DNA from: Rubrivivax albus
GTDB lineage: Bacteria > Pseudomonadota > Gammaproteobacteria > Burkholderiales > Burkholderiaceae_C
Assembly (NCBI RefSeq): GCF_004016515.1
Contig: NZ_SACT01000001.1
Coordinates: 372,001-436,000 of the forward strand
DNA length: 64,000 nt
Reading direction: 5' to 3'
This document shows, piece after piece, positions 11,591 to 20,967 of the stretch (within the stretch, counting starts at the first letter, position 1; every line of letters starts with the position of its first letter). The notes below the pieces were generated by a model. That model saw only the letters and a program-made list of their open reading frames with translations. It did no database searches and was not told the origin of the DNA. The position numbers and the translations under genes are program-made.

Positions 11591-11638
11591 TCGCGACACC
11601 CACGGCGCCGGGCTGCCGGCGCCGCAGGACGAAAAAAA

Positions 11639-11664
11639 GGGCCCCTGCCGCAAGGCAGGGGCCC
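11639..11664. terminator. Bidirectional terminator between two serine protease genes
   Basis: A perfect 11-bp stem (GGGCCCCTGCC / GGCAGGGGCCC) encloses the GCAA tetraloop. A run of seven A precedes it and TCTTCGTT follows it, so it can act as an intrinsic terminator on both strands. It lies 48 bases after the plus-strand protease stop and 47 bases after the stop of the minus-strand subtilisin. Confidence 0.88.
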
Positions 11665-11711
11665 TCTTCGTTGGCGCCGGCCCGGGCGTCGCCGCCCGGA
11701 GCCGTTTGCAC

Positions 11712-14315
11712 TCAGGGACGCGCGACCGTGATCGTCGGCGACGTCCAGGTCTCCCAGTGCGCCGGGTTGCTCTCGTCACCCAGCGCCTTGAGCACCGACA
11801 CCTTGACCACGTACTGCCCGTTGGGCACTTCCTTGACGCCCACCGGGTTGCCGGGCTTGCCGCGGAAGGTCACGCCGTCCCAGGTGAAGGCGAAGAAGCC
11901 GCCCGGGGTCGAGTTGCGGGTGACGTACTCGTCCTGGCTGACCTTGCCCATGGCCTTGCCGCTGACCGCATCGAAGGCCTCCAGCGTGATGCGCCGCGAC
12001 AGGTGGTCCAGGTGCATCAGGAAGTACGGGATGTTCCCGTCGGCCATCGTGTAGGTCGCGCCCTCCGGCTGGTTGGTGTACGAGCCACCGGCCAACGTGG
12101 CCAGCCACGGGAACCCGTTGGCCGTGGGCGTGAGCACCTGCGTGGTCTGGTAGTCACCCTTGAAGCCGGCATAGGGCACGCTCATCGGCGTGCCGGTACC
12201 CTGCGGCGTGAAGGTGACGTAGCCGCCGTAGAGCGCACGGTCGGGCAGGGTCTCGTCGGCCGTGATGATCACGTCGACGGTGGCGCTGCCCAGCGGCGGG
12301 ATCGTCAGCGTGTCCTGGCTGAACGTGACCGTGCCCGGCGCGTCGAAGTACCCCGTGGGCGCGTACGAGGCGCCGGCCCCGATCTGGTTCGGGCCCGCCG
12401 CGAGGCCGGCCACATGACCGATCGTGTACGTGGCCGGTGACAGCGACAGGTTGCGCACCGTCAGCTTCTGCAGGTGCGAGCCGCTGGCGCTCTCGCCGGT
12501 GCTGATCTGGCTCGGCGACACGGTGGCCGTGGCCGTCACCGCACCCACCACGTCCAGCATGCCGGCACCCTGGCGGAAGGCGTGATCCAGGAAGCCCAGG
12601 TCGGGGTTGCCCGACCAGTTCTTCGGATCGGCCGTGTTCTGGATGCGGCTTTGCACCGCGGCCGGGCGCAGGTTCGGCTTGGCCTGCAGCAGCAGGGCCA
12701 CGCCACCGGCGACGTGCGGTGCGGACATCGACGTGCCAGACAGCACCGCCGCGCCGCCCGCCTCCAGCGGGTACGACGACAGGATGCCGCCGCCCGGGGC
12801 GCCGATCTGCGGCTTGATGCTCAGGTCCGCGGCCATGCCGAAGGAACTGAAGCCGGAGATCAGGCCGCCGGTGCCGAAGGGGTAGGCCACGGCCTCGGGC
12901 GACCAGTTCAGCATCGTCTCGCCGCCGGCGATCGCGGCGTCGATCACGGCGCCCTGGGCTGCCGTGATGCCCACCACCGGAATCGCGATCGGCGGCGTGC
13001 CGGCGACGGTGGCGTTCAACGCACCCGCCGCATTGTTGTAGAGCACCACGGCAGCTGCACCGGCGGCCTGCGCATTGCTGGCCTTGATGTAGAAGCTGCA
13101 CGACCCGCGACGGATCAGCACCGCCTTGCCGGTCAGGTCGTCGGTGATCGCGTTGCAGCCGTCGTTCGTCGTCGTCGTCGTGCCGGTCCTGGCCATCGGC
13201 AGGCTGCCCTCGGTGGGCGGCAGCGGAGAGCCGGTGGCCGGGTTGAAGCCGTAGGGCGTGCCGTTGACCTGGAACGAACGCTGCGCGTTGTCGAACGACG
13301 CGGTGGCGATGACCTTGCTGCCCGTGCCCGGCGCGCCGGCGGCCCACAGGCCGTCGGGCGAGGACCCCAGCGGGCCGTTGTTGCCGGTGGAGGCGACCAT
13401 GACCACGCCCTTGGCGGTCAGTCGGCTCGAGGCCTGGGCCGTCGGGTACTGCGGCCACTGACGCGCCGCACCCAGACTCTGGTTGATGACCTGCATGCCG
13501 TCGGCATAGGCGCGCTCCAGCGCCTCGACGATGACGTCGGACGACGACGAACCTGCGCAACCGAAGACGCGATAGGCGCCGAACGTGACGCCGGGCGCCA
13601 CGCCCTTGAGGCCACCGCCGTCGGCACCCACGATGCCGGCCACGTGCGTGCCGTGGCCACCGCAATCGTCCGGGTTCTCGTCGGGCACCGGAATCTGCTG
13701 CTCCGGCGTGCCGCCGGCGTTGTAGTTGTCGCCGACGAGGTCATAGCCCGCCACGACGCGCGCACTCGGGAACGGCGTCGTGCCCGGGGTGCCGCTGCCG
13801 CCGAAGGCGGGGTGGTCGATGTCGATGCCGGTGTCGATGATGCCGACCTTGACCCCGGCGCCGCTGAGGCCGAGCTGGTTCTGGGCGATGTCGGCGCCGG
13901 TGAGCGAGAGGGCGAAGGCCAGGTCGGGCGCGCTGTCATTGGCCTGGGCCACCGCGGGCCGCTCGATGAGCTGCACCGGGTACATGGCCTTCACGCCCTT
14001 CAGGCGCAGCAGCTTGGCGCGGTTGACGGTGTCCACCTCCACCGAGAACCCGTTGAACAGCGTGTCGAACGCGCGGCGCTCCTTGAACTTCACGCCGGCG
14101 GCACGGGCTGCGGCACGGAAGGCCGCCTTCTCGGACAGCACGGCGGCGCGGGTACGGCCGTCGGCGACCGGCGCACCGGCGAGCTCGACGAACCACAGCC
14201 GGCCACCTTCGGCCGCCGCGGCAGGCACCTTCATCGCGGCGGGCGAGGCGGCGTGGGCACCCCACGTCATCACGGCCAGGGCCGCTAGCGCGACCGCCGT
14301 ACGAGTTCGAATCAT
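11712..14315 (-). CDS. Secreted subtilisin-like (S8) serine protease with PA insert
   Basis: This 867-residue protein has a signal peptide (MIRTRTAVALAALAVMTWGA) and an inhibitor I9-like propeptide (about residues 40-120, ending LKGVKAMYPVQLIERP). The S8 catalytic domain carries D161 (IIDTGID), H221 (GGHGTHVAG), oxyanion N312 (ASTGNNG) and S529 (SGTSMSAPHVAGG). A PA domain is inserted near residues 385-465, and a long beta-rich C-terminal region follows. It ends in PTITVARP without a PEP-CTERM or autotransporter signal. ATG 14315 has GGAGG 5 bases upstream; an ATG six codons earlier lacks this. It is probably a type II-secreted or cell-surface degradative protease. Confidence 0.94.
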   Translation of the reverse strand: MIRTRTAVALAALAVMTWGAHAASPAAMKVPAAAAEGGRLWFVELAGAPVADGRTRAAVLSEKAAFRAAARAAGVKFKERRAFDTLFNGFSVEVDTVNRAKLLRLKGVKAMYPVQLIERPAVAQANDSAPDLAFALSLTGADIAQNQLGLSGAGVKVGIIDTGIDIDHPAFGGSGTPGTTPFPSARVVAGYDLVGDNYNAGGTPEQQIPVPDENPDDCGGHGTHVAGIVGADGGGLKGVAPGVTFGAYRVFGCAGSSSSDVIVEALERAYADGMQVINQSLGAARQWPQYPTAQASSRLTAKGVVMVASTGNNGPLGSSPDGLWAAGAPGTGSKVIATASFDNAQRSFQVNGTPYGFNPATGSPLPPTEGSLPMARTGTTTTTNDGCNAITDDLTGKAVLIRRGSCSFYIKASNAQAAGAAAVVLYNNAAGALNATVAGTPPIAIPVVGITAAQGAVIDAAIAGGETMLNWSPEAVAYPFGTGGLISGFSSFGMAADLSIKPQIGAPGGGILSSYPLEAGGAAVLSGTSMSAPHVAGGVALLLQAKPNLRPAAVQSRIQNTADPKNWSGNPDLGFLDHAFRQGAGMLDVVGAVTATATVSPSQISTGESASGSHLQKLTVRNLSLSPATYTIGHVAGLAAGPNQIGAGASYAPTGYFDAPGTVTFSQDTLTIPPLGSATVDVIITADETLPDRALYGGYVTFTPQGTGTPMSVPYAGFKGDYQTTQVLTPTANGFPWLATLAGGSYTNQPEGATYTMADGNIPYFLMHLDHLSRRITLEAFDAVSGKAMGKVSQDEYVTRNSTPGGFFAFTWDGVTFRGKPGNPVGVKEVPNGQYVVKVSVLKALGDESNPAHWETWTSPTITVARP

Positions 14316-14561
14316 GCAGACCTCCAGGGACATTGCAACGTTGATTGGCCGCCGGTGTAGCCGGCGGCATGCATGGGACCTGCGGCAGTAGGATCACCCC
14401 GCCAGCAAGCCGGTGGATGGTGCCGAGCAGGGTTCCCGTTTGTTCGAGGACTAACCCTGAAGCGCCGTCCGGGGCTCATGCACATCGCGTGCCGATCCCC
14501 GCATCCAAGGGGGTGCTGCGACAATCCGTCCATCCTCTTTCCAGCCTTGGGTCCGACAACC

Positions 14562-15791
14562 ATGCCTGTGAACCTACTCGCCCCCGACGCCTCCACGCTG
14601 CTGCCCGTGCCGGGCCTGCGCATCGGGACGGCGATGGCCGGCGTGCGCAAGGCCAACCGGCGCGACCTCGTCGTCTTTGCGCTCGAGGACGGTGCGACCG
14701 TGGCCGGCGTCTTCACCACCAACCGATTCTGTGCAGCGCCGGTGCAGGTCTGCCGCGAGCATCTGGCCGGCGGCGCGGGTGTGCGTGCCCTGGTGATCAA
14801 CACGGGCAACGCCAACGCCGGCACCGGCGCGCCCGGCCTGGCCGCCGCGCGCGAGACCTGCGACGCCGTGGCCCGCCTGGCCGGCTGCGCGCCGGCGCAG
14901 GTGCTGCCGTTCTCCACCGGCGTGATCATGGAGCCGCTGCCCGTGGCGCGCATCGTCGCGGGGTTGCCCGCGGCCTGGGCCGACCTGGCCGACGATCGCT
15001 GGGCCCAGGCCGCCGAAGGCATCATGACCACGGACACGCTGCCCAAGGCCTGTTCGCGGCAGGTGGACATTGACGGTCGTGCCGTCACCGTGACTGGCAT
15101 CGCCAAGGGCGCCGGCATGATCCGCCCCAACATGGCCACCATGCTGGGGTTCGTCGGCACCGACGCGGTGCTCGCCCCGGGCGTGGCGCAGGCCCTGGTG
15201 CGCGCCGCGGCCGACCGCAGCTTCAACCGCATCACCATCGACGGCGACACGTCCACCAACGACGCCTTCGTGCTGATGGCCACCGGCCGCGCCGGCCATG
15301 CGCCCATCACCGGCCTGGAAACACCGGCCGGCCGCGTGCTGGCGCAGGCGGTGTTCGAGGTGGCCACGCAACTGGCGCAGGCCATCGTGCGCGACGGCGA
15401 AGGTGCCACCAAGTTCATCACCGTGCAGGTGGACGGCGGTCGCAGCGAAGCCGAATGCCGCCAGGTGGCCTACGCGATCGCGCACTCGCCGCTGGTCAAG
15501 ACCGCCTTCTTTGCCAGCGACCCCAACCTGGGCCGCATCCTGGCGGCCGTGGGCTACGCCGGCATCACCGACCTCGACCAGACCACGATCGACCTCTTCC
15601 TCGACGAGGTGCACGTGGCCCGTGGCGGTGGCCGTCACCCCGGCTACCGCGAGGAAGACGGCCAGCGGGTGATGAAGCAGGCGGAGATCACCGTGCGCGT
15701 GGACCTGCACCGCGGCGACGCGTCCACCACCGTGTGGACCTGCGACCTGTCGCACGACTACGTCAGCATCAACGCCGACTACCGGTCCTGA
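14562..15791 (+). CDS. argJ: Bifunctional ornithine acetyltransferase / N-acetylglutamate synthase
   Basis: This 409-residue protein is full length for ArgJ. The autocatalytic cleavage site is seen as [15 protein letters not shown], with T193 as the N-terminal nucleophile of the beta chain. Other family blocks are [33 protein letters not shown] and the C-terminal [16 protein letters not shown]. ArgJ transfers the acetyl group from N-acetylornithine to glutamate in arginine synthesis (the cyclic pathway). The secA-argJ pairing is common in proteobacteria, but here two protease genes separate them. Whether it is mono- or bifunctional cannot be told from sequence. Confidence 0.97.
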   Translation: MPVNLLAPDASTLLPVPGLRIGTAMAGVRKANRRDLVVFALEDGATVAGVFTTNRFCAAPVQVCREHLAGGAGVRALVINTGNANAGTGAPGLAAARETCDAVARLAGCAPAQVLPFSTGVIMEPLPVARIVAGLPAAWADLADDRWAQAAEGIMTTDTLPKACSRQVDIDGRAVTVTGIAKGAGMIRPNMATMLGFVGTDAVLAPGVAQALVRAAADRSFNRITIDGDTSTNDAFVLMATGRAGHAPITGLETPAGRVLAQAVFEVATQLAQAIVRDGEGATKFITVQVDGGRSEAECRQVAYAIAHSPLVKTAFFASDPNLGRILAAVGYAGITDLDQTTIDLFLDEVHVARGGGRHPGYREEDGQRVMKQAEITVRVDLHRGDASTTVWTCDLSHDYVSINADYRS

Positions 15792-15813
15792 CGGCCTGTC
15801 TGCGCGGCAGCGC

Positions 15814-15843
15814 TTGCCGCGGATCAAGCGCTCCTGATAACAT
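15814..15843 (+). promoter_or_regulatory. Candidate sigma-70 promoter of the MFS exporter gene
   Basis: TTGCCG (15814-15819) and TGATAACAT (15835-15843) give -35 and -10 elements. With GATAAC as -10 the spacing is 16 bases and with TAACAT it is 18. The predicted start of transcription falls inside the palindrome at 15846-15863. Confidence 0.45.
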
Positions 15844-15845
15844 TT

Positions 15846-15863
15846 GTTTATCTCAAGATAAAC
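15846..15863. promoter_or_regulatory. Palindromic operator GTTTATCT-CA-AGATAAAC
   Basis: A perfect 8-bp inverted repeat with a 2-base centre lies just downstream of the candidate promoter and 15 bases before the MFS start. Position and symmetry are those of a dimeric repressor site. No regulator gene is adjacent, so the cognate protein is unknown; MarR- or TetR-type regulators are usual for such exporters. Confidence 0.6.
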
Positions 15864-15878
15864 GCAAGGGTGGCCGCC

Positions 15879-17258
15879 ATGGAGCGTTCCAGCCAGGGCG
15901 TGCGTTCCCGATCCATGCGTGCGCTGGCCGCGCTGCGTGAGCGTCTGGCGCTGCGCCCCGATGACCTGCTGCGCGACGCCACCTACCGGCGTCTGTGGAC
16001 CTCGATCCTGATCAGCTCCTTCGGGGGCCAGATCACCATGCTCGCGCTGCCGCTGACGGCCGCGGTGCTGCTGCACGCCACCCCCACGCAGATGGGGCTG
16101 CTCACGGCAATGGAGATCCTGCCGTTTGCACTGCTGTCGCTGCCATCGGGCGTGTGGCTGGACCGCGTGCGCAAGCTGCCGGTCTACGTGGTCGGCGAAC
16201 TGACCATCGCCGTGGCCGTGGCCAGCGTGCCGCTGGCGGCCTGGATGGGCTGGCTGAGCATGACCTGGCTCTATGTGGTCGGGCTGCTGATCGGCTGCGT
16301 CTACACGGTGGCCGGCAGCGCGGCGCAGATCGTGCTCACGCAGGTGGTCTCGCGCGACCGGCTGGTGGAGGCGCACGCCAAGAACGCGCTGGCCAGTTCA
16401 GGTGCCGAGGTGGCTGGCCCCGGCGTGGCTGGCCTGCTGATCAAGATCGCCGGCGCGCCGGTCGCACTGCTGGCCGACGCGCTGCTGCTGCTCTTCAGCG
16501 CCGTGATCCTGCGCGGCGTGCGCGTGCACGAGCGTTTCGATGGCCTGGCCAAGCCGCACTTCTGGCGTGACCTGAAGGCGGGCCTGCGCTTCGTCGCCAG
16601 CCAGCGCCTGCTGCTCGTGCTGGCCGGTCTGCTGGGCCTGTGGCAGATGAGCCACCACGCGGCCATGGTCGTGCAGATCCTGTTCGCCACGCGCCGGCTC
16701 GGCCTGTCGGAGCAGGCGGTGGGTCTGAGCTATGTGGGCCTGGGTGTGGGCACGGTGCTGGCCAGCATGCTGGGGCACCGCATCAGCGCACGGCTCGGCC
16801 CGGGCCCCAGCCTCACGGTGGGGATAGCCATCTGCTCGGCCGGCTGGCTGCTGCTGGCCGTGGCGCCGCTGTCCGCGCTGGGCGTGGCCGCTTTCGCGAC
16901 GATGCTGATGCTGTTCGGCTTCGGCGCGGTGCTGGTGTTCATCAACTTCCTGGCGCTGCGCCAGGCGGTGACACCGCAGCCGCTGCTGGGCCGCATGACG
17001 AGCACGATGCGCTGGATGACAGTGCTGCCGGCCGGGCCGGGCGCGCTGCTCGGCGGCTGGCTGGGCGAACACGTGAGCCTGCGCGCGTCGCTGGCCTTTG
17101 CCGGCCTGACGGCGCTGACCGCGGCGGTGATCGCGTGGCGCCTGGCGCTGATCCGCGAACTCAGGGTGCTGCCGAGCCCGGACGACGCCGAAGCGTCGAT
17201 CGGCGCGGAGGCCGCGGTGCGGCCGCCGCTGGCGTCGCAGCCGCAGGCGGCGGGCTGA
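15879..17258 (+). CDS. MFS transporter (EntS/MFS_3-like exporter)
   Basis: This 459-residue protein has about 12 membrane segments and the major-facilitator motif A-like loop PSGVWLDRVRKLP (after TM2). Sequence features such as LGLLTAMEILPFALLSLPSG and the LARDRLVEAHAKNALASSG-like loop (here VSRDRLVEAHAKNALASSGA) are typical of the MFS_3 exporters related to enterobactin and macrolide efflux proteins. The substrate cannot be deduced. ATG 15879 has AAGGG upstream; a GTG three codons earlier is in frame. Its 3' end overlaps the convergent phosphodiesterase gene by 98 bases. The palindrome just upstream suggests specific repression. Confidence 0.9.
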   Translation: MERSSQGVRSRSMRALAALRERLALRPDDLLRDATYRRLWTSILISSFGGQITMLALPLTAAVLLHATPTQMGLLTAMEILPFALLSLPSGVWLDRVRKLPVYVVGELTIAVAVASVPLAAWMGWLSMTWLYVVGLLIGCVYTVAGSAAQIVLTQVVSRDRLVEAHAKNALASSGAEVAGPGVAGLLIKIAGAPVALLADALLLLFSAVILRGVRVHERFDGLAKPHFWRDLKAGLRFVASQRLLLVLAGLLGLWQMSHHAAMVVQILFATRRLGLSEQAVGLSYVGLGVGTVLASMLGHRISARLGPGPSLTVGIAICSAGWLLLAVAPLSALGVAAFATMLMLFGFGAVLVFINFLALRQAVTPQPLLGRMTSTMRWMTVLPAGPGALLGGWLGEHVSLRASLAFAGLTALTAAVIAWRLALIRELRVLPSPDDAEASIGAEAAVRPPLASQPQAAG

Positions 17259-18093
17259 CCGGCGCCTCGGCCGCCGGCGCAAAACGGTCCACCGCGTCGG
17301 TGATCAGGCCGTCGATGCCCAGCGCCAGCAGGCGCTGGGCGTCGGCCGGTTCGTTGACCGTGTAGCACAGCGTCCGCAGGCCGCGCTGGCGGGCGGCGCG
17401 CAGCAGCGCGGCATCCATGATCAGGTGGTTGGTGACCACGGCCACGCAGCCCAGAGCGCAGGCCACGTCCAGGCTGCCGGGCCACAACGTGTCCAGCAGC
17501 AGCGCCCGCGGCAGATGAGGCGCCGTTTCCAGCGCGCCGAGCAGGGACAAGGGCTGGAACGAACTTAGCAGCGGCGGCACGGCCTGGCCTTGCCAGAGCG
17601 CAGCCGCGGCGGCCGCCACCACGCGGCCGGTGTCGTGTTCGCACCCCGGCGTCGGCTTGATCTCCAGGTTCAGCACGCCCGCGTTGGCGTGCACGAAGGC
17701 CGCCAGGGCCGCCAGCGTCATCGGCGGCTCGCCGGCGAACTGTCGTGAATGCCAGCTGCCGGCATCCAGCTGCGAGAGCTCGGCCCAGGACCGCAGGTCG
17801 GCCTTGCCCCGGCCGTTGGTGGTGCGCCGGAGATCGGCGTCGTGCAGCAGGAACGGCACGCCGTCGGCGCTGAGCTTCACGTCGCACTCGAAGGCGCGGT
17901 AGCCGTACGACGCGCCGAGTCGGAAGGCCGCCAGCGTGTTCTCCGGCGCCAGCTTGCCGGCACCGCGGTGGGCGATCCAGCGCGGGTAGGGCCAGGGGTC
18001 GGGCACCACCGGTGGCGTCTGTTTCACCAGCGCGCGCGCCTGCGCCAGCAGCGCCGCCACGGCCTCGGCCGGTACGTCAACCGCCACGCTCAC
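17161..18093 (-). CDS. ugpQ: Glycerophosphodiester phosphodiesterase
   Basis: This 310-residue cytoplasmic enzyme of the GDPD TIM-barrel family has the conserved start [15 protein letters not shown] (H42, R43, E51, N52), the metal ligands E69 and D71 (FECDVKLS), the general acid/base H84 ([13 protein letters not shown]), and EIKP around residue 148. It hydrolyses glycerophosphodiesters to sn-glycerol-3-phosphate and an alcohol. It overlaps ugpC by 4 bases and is the last gene of the ugpBAECQ operon. The last ~35 residues are a Pro/Ala/Arg-rich tail not typical of the family. This tail is encoded in the stretch that overlaps the convergent MFS gene. Confidence 0.95.
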   Translation of the reverse strand: MSVAVDVPAEAVAALLAQARALVKQTPPVVPDPWPYPRWIAHRGAGKLAPENTLAAFRLGASYGYRAFECDVKLSADGVPFLLHDADLRRTTNGRGKADLRSWAELSQLDAGSWHSRQFAGEPPMTLAALAAFVHANAGVLNLEIKPTPGCEHDTGRVVAAAAAALWQGQAVPPLLSSFQPLSLLGALETAPHLPRALLLDTLWPGSLDVACALGCVAVVTNHLIMDAALLRAARQRGLRTLCYTVNEPADAQRLLALGIDGLITDAVDRFAPAAEAPVSPPPAAATPAAAAPRPPRRSTLRRRPGSAAP

Positions 18094-19151
18094 AGTCGCG
18101 TCTTCGACGTGGCGTCGAACCAGTGCAGCCGCGCCGAGTCCGCCTGCAGGTGAACGGTGTCGCCCGGCTTCGGCGGTGTCAGCGTGCCGTCCAGACGCAG
18201 CGTGAACGCGGCATCGCCGAGCTTGCCGTAGACCAGCCGTTCGGCGCCCAGCATCTCCACCACTTCCACACGCAGCGGCCAGCCGCCGGTGTCACCCAGC
18301 GCAGCGTGTTCCGGGCGCAGGCCCAGGATGACCTCGCCCTCGCGCGGCGCCGCACCGGGCAGCGGCAGCCGGGCGTTGCCGGCCACGAAGGTGCTGCCCT
18401 CCACACGCCCCGTGATCAGGTTCATTGGCGGGCTGCCGATGAAGCCCGCCACGAAGGTCGTGGCCGGCCGCTGGTACACCTCCTCCGGCGTGCCGATCTG
18501 CTCGATGCGCCCGCCGTTCATCACCAGCATGCGCTGCGCCAAGGTCATCGCCTCCACCTGGTCGTGGGTGACGAAGAGCGAGGTGATGCCCAGTTCCTGG
18601 TGCAGCTTCTGGATCTCGATGCGCGTCTGCGCGCGCAGCTTGGCGTCCAGGTTTGACAGCGGCTCGTCGAACAGGAACACCGCAGGCTGGCGCACGATGG
18701 CCCGGCCCATGGCCACGCGCTGTCGCTGCCCGCCCGACAGTTCCCGTGGCTTGCGCTTCAGGTAGGGGCCGAGTTCCAGGATCTTGGCCGCCTTGTCCAC
18801 GCGCGCCTGGATCTCGTCGGCCGGGATCTTGCGGATCTTCAGCCCGTAGGCCATGTTCTCGAACACGCTCATGTGCGGGTAGAGCGCGTAGTTCTGGAAC
18901 ACCATGGCGATGTCGCGGTCGGCGGGTTCCACGTCGTTGACCACGCGGTCGGCGATGGCGATCTCGCCGCCGGAGATCTCCTCCAGGCCGGCGACCATTC
19001 GCAGCAGCGTGCTCTTGCCGCAGCCCGACGGCCCGACGATGACGACGAACTCGCCGCTGTCGATCTCGGCGTTGACACCGTGGATGACCTGGTTGGCCGC
19101 GGGGCCGCGCCCGTAGCGCTTGACGACGTTTCTCAGCGAGATGGCGGACAT
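18090..19151 (-). CDS. ugpC: sn-glycerol-3-phosphate ABC importer, ATPase UgpC
   Basis: This 353-residue ABC ATPase of the CUT1/MalK group has Walker [10 protein letters not shown] (40-48), a Q-loop at [13 protein letters not shown], the signature [14 protein letters not shown] (138-151), Walker [12 protein letters not shown] (159-169) and the H-loop [12 protein letters not shown]-terminal TOBE/MalK-like regulatory domain follows (GLRPEHAAL onwards). It powers glycerol-3-phosphate and glycerophosphodiester uptake with UgpA/UgpE. In E. coli the MalK-type domain mediates phosphate inhibition of this transporter. It sits 8 bp after ugpE and overlaps ugpQ by 4 bases. Confidence 0.96.
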   Translation of the reverse strand: MSAISLRNVVKRYGRGPAANQVIHGVNAEIDSGEFVVIVGPSGCGKSTLLRMVAGLEEISGGEIAIADRVVNDVEPADRDIAMVFQNYALYPHMSVFENMAYGLKIRKIPADEIQARVDKAAKILELGPYLKRKPRELSGGQRQRVAMGRAIVRQPAVFLFDEPLSNLDAKLRAQTRIEIQKLHQELGITSLFVTHDQVEAMTLAQRMLVMNGGRIEQIGTPEEVYQRPATTFVAGFIGSPPMNLITGRVEGSTFVAGNARLPLPGAAPREGEVILGLRPEHAALGDTGGWPLRVEVVEMLGAERLVYGKLGDAAFTLRLDGTLTPPKPGDTVHLQADSARLHWFDATSKTRL

Positions 19152-19159
19152 GGTTGTGC

Positions 19160-20008
19160 TTACTTCTCGGTGTCGACCAGGCCCTTGACGAACCACTTCT
19201 GCATCAGCAGCACCACCACCGCCGGCGGCAGCATGGCCAGGATGGCGGTGGCCATCACCAGGTGCCATTCCGTCAGGGCGTCGCCGCCGACGATCATGCG
19301 CTTGATCCCGATGACGGCGGTGTACATGCTCTCGTCGTTGGTGATCAGCAGCGGCCAGAGGTACTGGTTCCAGCCGTAGATGAACTGGATGACGAACAGC
19401 GCGGCGATCGACGTGCGCGACAGCGGCAGCAGCACGTCGAGGAAGAAGCGCATCGGCCCGGCGCCGTCGATGCGCGCGGCTTCCGCGAGTTCGTCGGGCA
19501 CGGTCATGAAGAACTGGCGGAACAGGAAGGTGGCGGTGGCCGACGCGATCAGCGGCAGCGTCAGGCCGGCGTAGCTGTCGAGCATGCCCAGGTCGGCCAC
19601 GACCTTGAAGGTCGGGATGATGCGCACCTCCACCGGCAGCATCAGCGTGACGAAGATCATCCAGAAGAAGAAGTGCCGCAGCGGAAAGCGGAAGTAGACG
19701 ATCGCAAACGCGCTGACGATGCTGATGGCGATCTTGCCGATGGCGATGACCAGTGCCATCACCAGGCTGTTGAACATCATCGGCGCCACCGGCGCGGTGG
19801 AGCCGCGCGTGGAGCCGGCGCCCAGCACCTGCGTGTAGTTGGCCCAGAACTGGTCGCCGGGCAGCAGGCGCATCGGCACCTCCAGCACCTGCTCCATCGT
19901 CAGCGTGCTGGCCACGAAGGTGACGTACAGCGGGAAGGCGACCACGGCGATGCCCAGCCACAGGCCGATGTGCGTGATCGCGGTGAGGAAGGGGCGGCGT
20001 TCAACCAC
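19160..20008 (-). CDS. ugpE: sn-glycerol-3-phosphate ABC importer permease UgpE
   Basis: This 282-residue inner-membrane protein has six predicted membrane segments. The EAA loop, here [20 protein letters not shown] (about residues 190-209), docks on the ATPase. The N-terminus [20 protein letters not shown] and the [24 protein letters not shown] periplasmic loop (here [20 protein letters not shown]) match UgpE. It forms the translocation channel with UgpA. It lies 12 bp after ugpA in ugpBAECQ. Confidence 0.95.
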   Translation of the reverse strand: MVERRPFLTAITHIGLWLGIAVVAFPLYVTFVASTLTMEQVLEVPMRLLPGDQFWANYTQVLGAGSTRGSTAPVAPMMFNSLVMALVIAIGKIAISIVSAFAIVYFRFPLRHFFFWMIFVTLMLPVEVRIIPTFKVVADLGMLDSYAGLTLPLIASATATFLFRQFFMTVPDELAEAARIDGAGPMRFFLDVLLPLSRTSIAALFVIQFIYGWNQYLWPLLITNDESMYTAVIGIKRMIVGGDALTEWHLVMATAILAMLPPAVVVLLMQKWFVKGLVDTEK

Positions 20009-20020
20009 GAGGGATCTCCG

Positions 20021-20902
20021 TCAGTAGTTGACTTTTCGCTCGATGAACTTGAACTGCACCACCGTCAGCGCGATCACGATCACCATCAGGATCGCCGACT
20101 GCGCCGACGAGCCGCCCAGGTCGGCCGCCTTCACGCCGTCGTTGTAGACCTTGTAGACCAGGATCTCGGTGGCACCGGCCGGCCCGCCCTGCGTGGTGGC
20201 GTCGATGACGCCGAAGGTGTCGAAGAAGGCGTAGACGATGTTGACCACCAGCAGGAAGAAGGTGGTCGGCGACAGCAGCGGGAAGACGATGGTCCAGAAG
20301 CGGCGGAACGGTCGCGCGCCGTCGATGGCGGCGGCCTCTATCAGGCTGCGCGGGATGGACTGCAGCCCGGCCAGGAAGAACAGGAAGTTGTAGGAGATCT
20401 GCTTCCAGATCGACGCGATGACGACCAGCAGCATGGCCTGGTCGCCCTGGAGCACCCAGTTCCAGTCGATGCCGAAACCGCGCAGCACGTAGGTCACGAT
20501 GCCGATCGACGGCGCGAACAGGAAGCCCCACAGCACGCCGGCAATCGCCGGCGCCACGGCATAGGGCCAGATGAGCAGCGTGCGGTAGGTCATCGCACCG
20601 CGGATCACGCGGTCGGCCATCACCGCCAGCGCCAGCGCCACCACGATGCCGCCGGAGGCCACCAGCACGCTGAACAGCGCCGTGACCTTGAACGATGCCA
20701 GGTAGGCCTCGTCGGCGAACAGGTAGGCGAAGTTCTCCAAGCCGGCGAACTCGCTGCTGACCCCGAAGGCGTCCTGGCGCAGGAAGGCGAACCACAGCGC
20801 CTGGCCCGCCGGCCAGAAGAAGAAGATCAGCGTGATCGCGATCTGCGGCGCCACCAGCAGGTAAGGCAGCCAGGGCGAACGGAAGGTGACGCGCTTGTCC
20901 AT
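20021..20902 (-). CDS. ugpA: sn-glycerol-3-phosphate ABC importer permease UgpA
   Basis: This 293-residue inner-membrane protein has six predicted membrane segments and an EAA loop ([20 protein letters not shown]). The start [20 protein letters not shown] and the segment [20 protein letters not shown] are typical of UgpA. ATG 20902 is preferred over an in-frame TTG four codons earlier. It lies 65 bp after ugpB; with UgpE it makes the membrane channel of the importer. Confidence 0.95.
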   Translation of the reverse strand: MDKRVTFRSPWLPYLLVAPQIAITLIFFFWPAGQALWFAFLRQDAFGVSSEFAGLENFAYLFADEAYLASFKVTALFSVLVASGGIVVALALAVMADRVIRGAMTYRTLLIWPYAVAPAIAGVLWGFLFAPSIGIVTYVLRGFGIDWNWVLQGDQAMLLVVIASIWKQISYNFLFFLAGLQSIPRSLIEAAAIDGARPFRRFWTIVFPLLSPTTFFLLVVNIVYAFFDTFGVIDATTQGGPAGATEILVYKVYNDGVKAADLGGSSAQSAILMVIVIALTVVQFKFIERKVNY

Positions 20903-20967
20903 GCAGGGGCTCAAAACAAGCCGGCCAGGGGGGCGCCCTGGCCGGCGAGGCCGCGGATGCTAGCCGA

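Noticed and set aside
13155..13185. GTC-rich trinucleotide run
   Set aside because: It encodes a Thr-rich stretch inside the subtilisin gene (TTTT) and needs no separate explanation.
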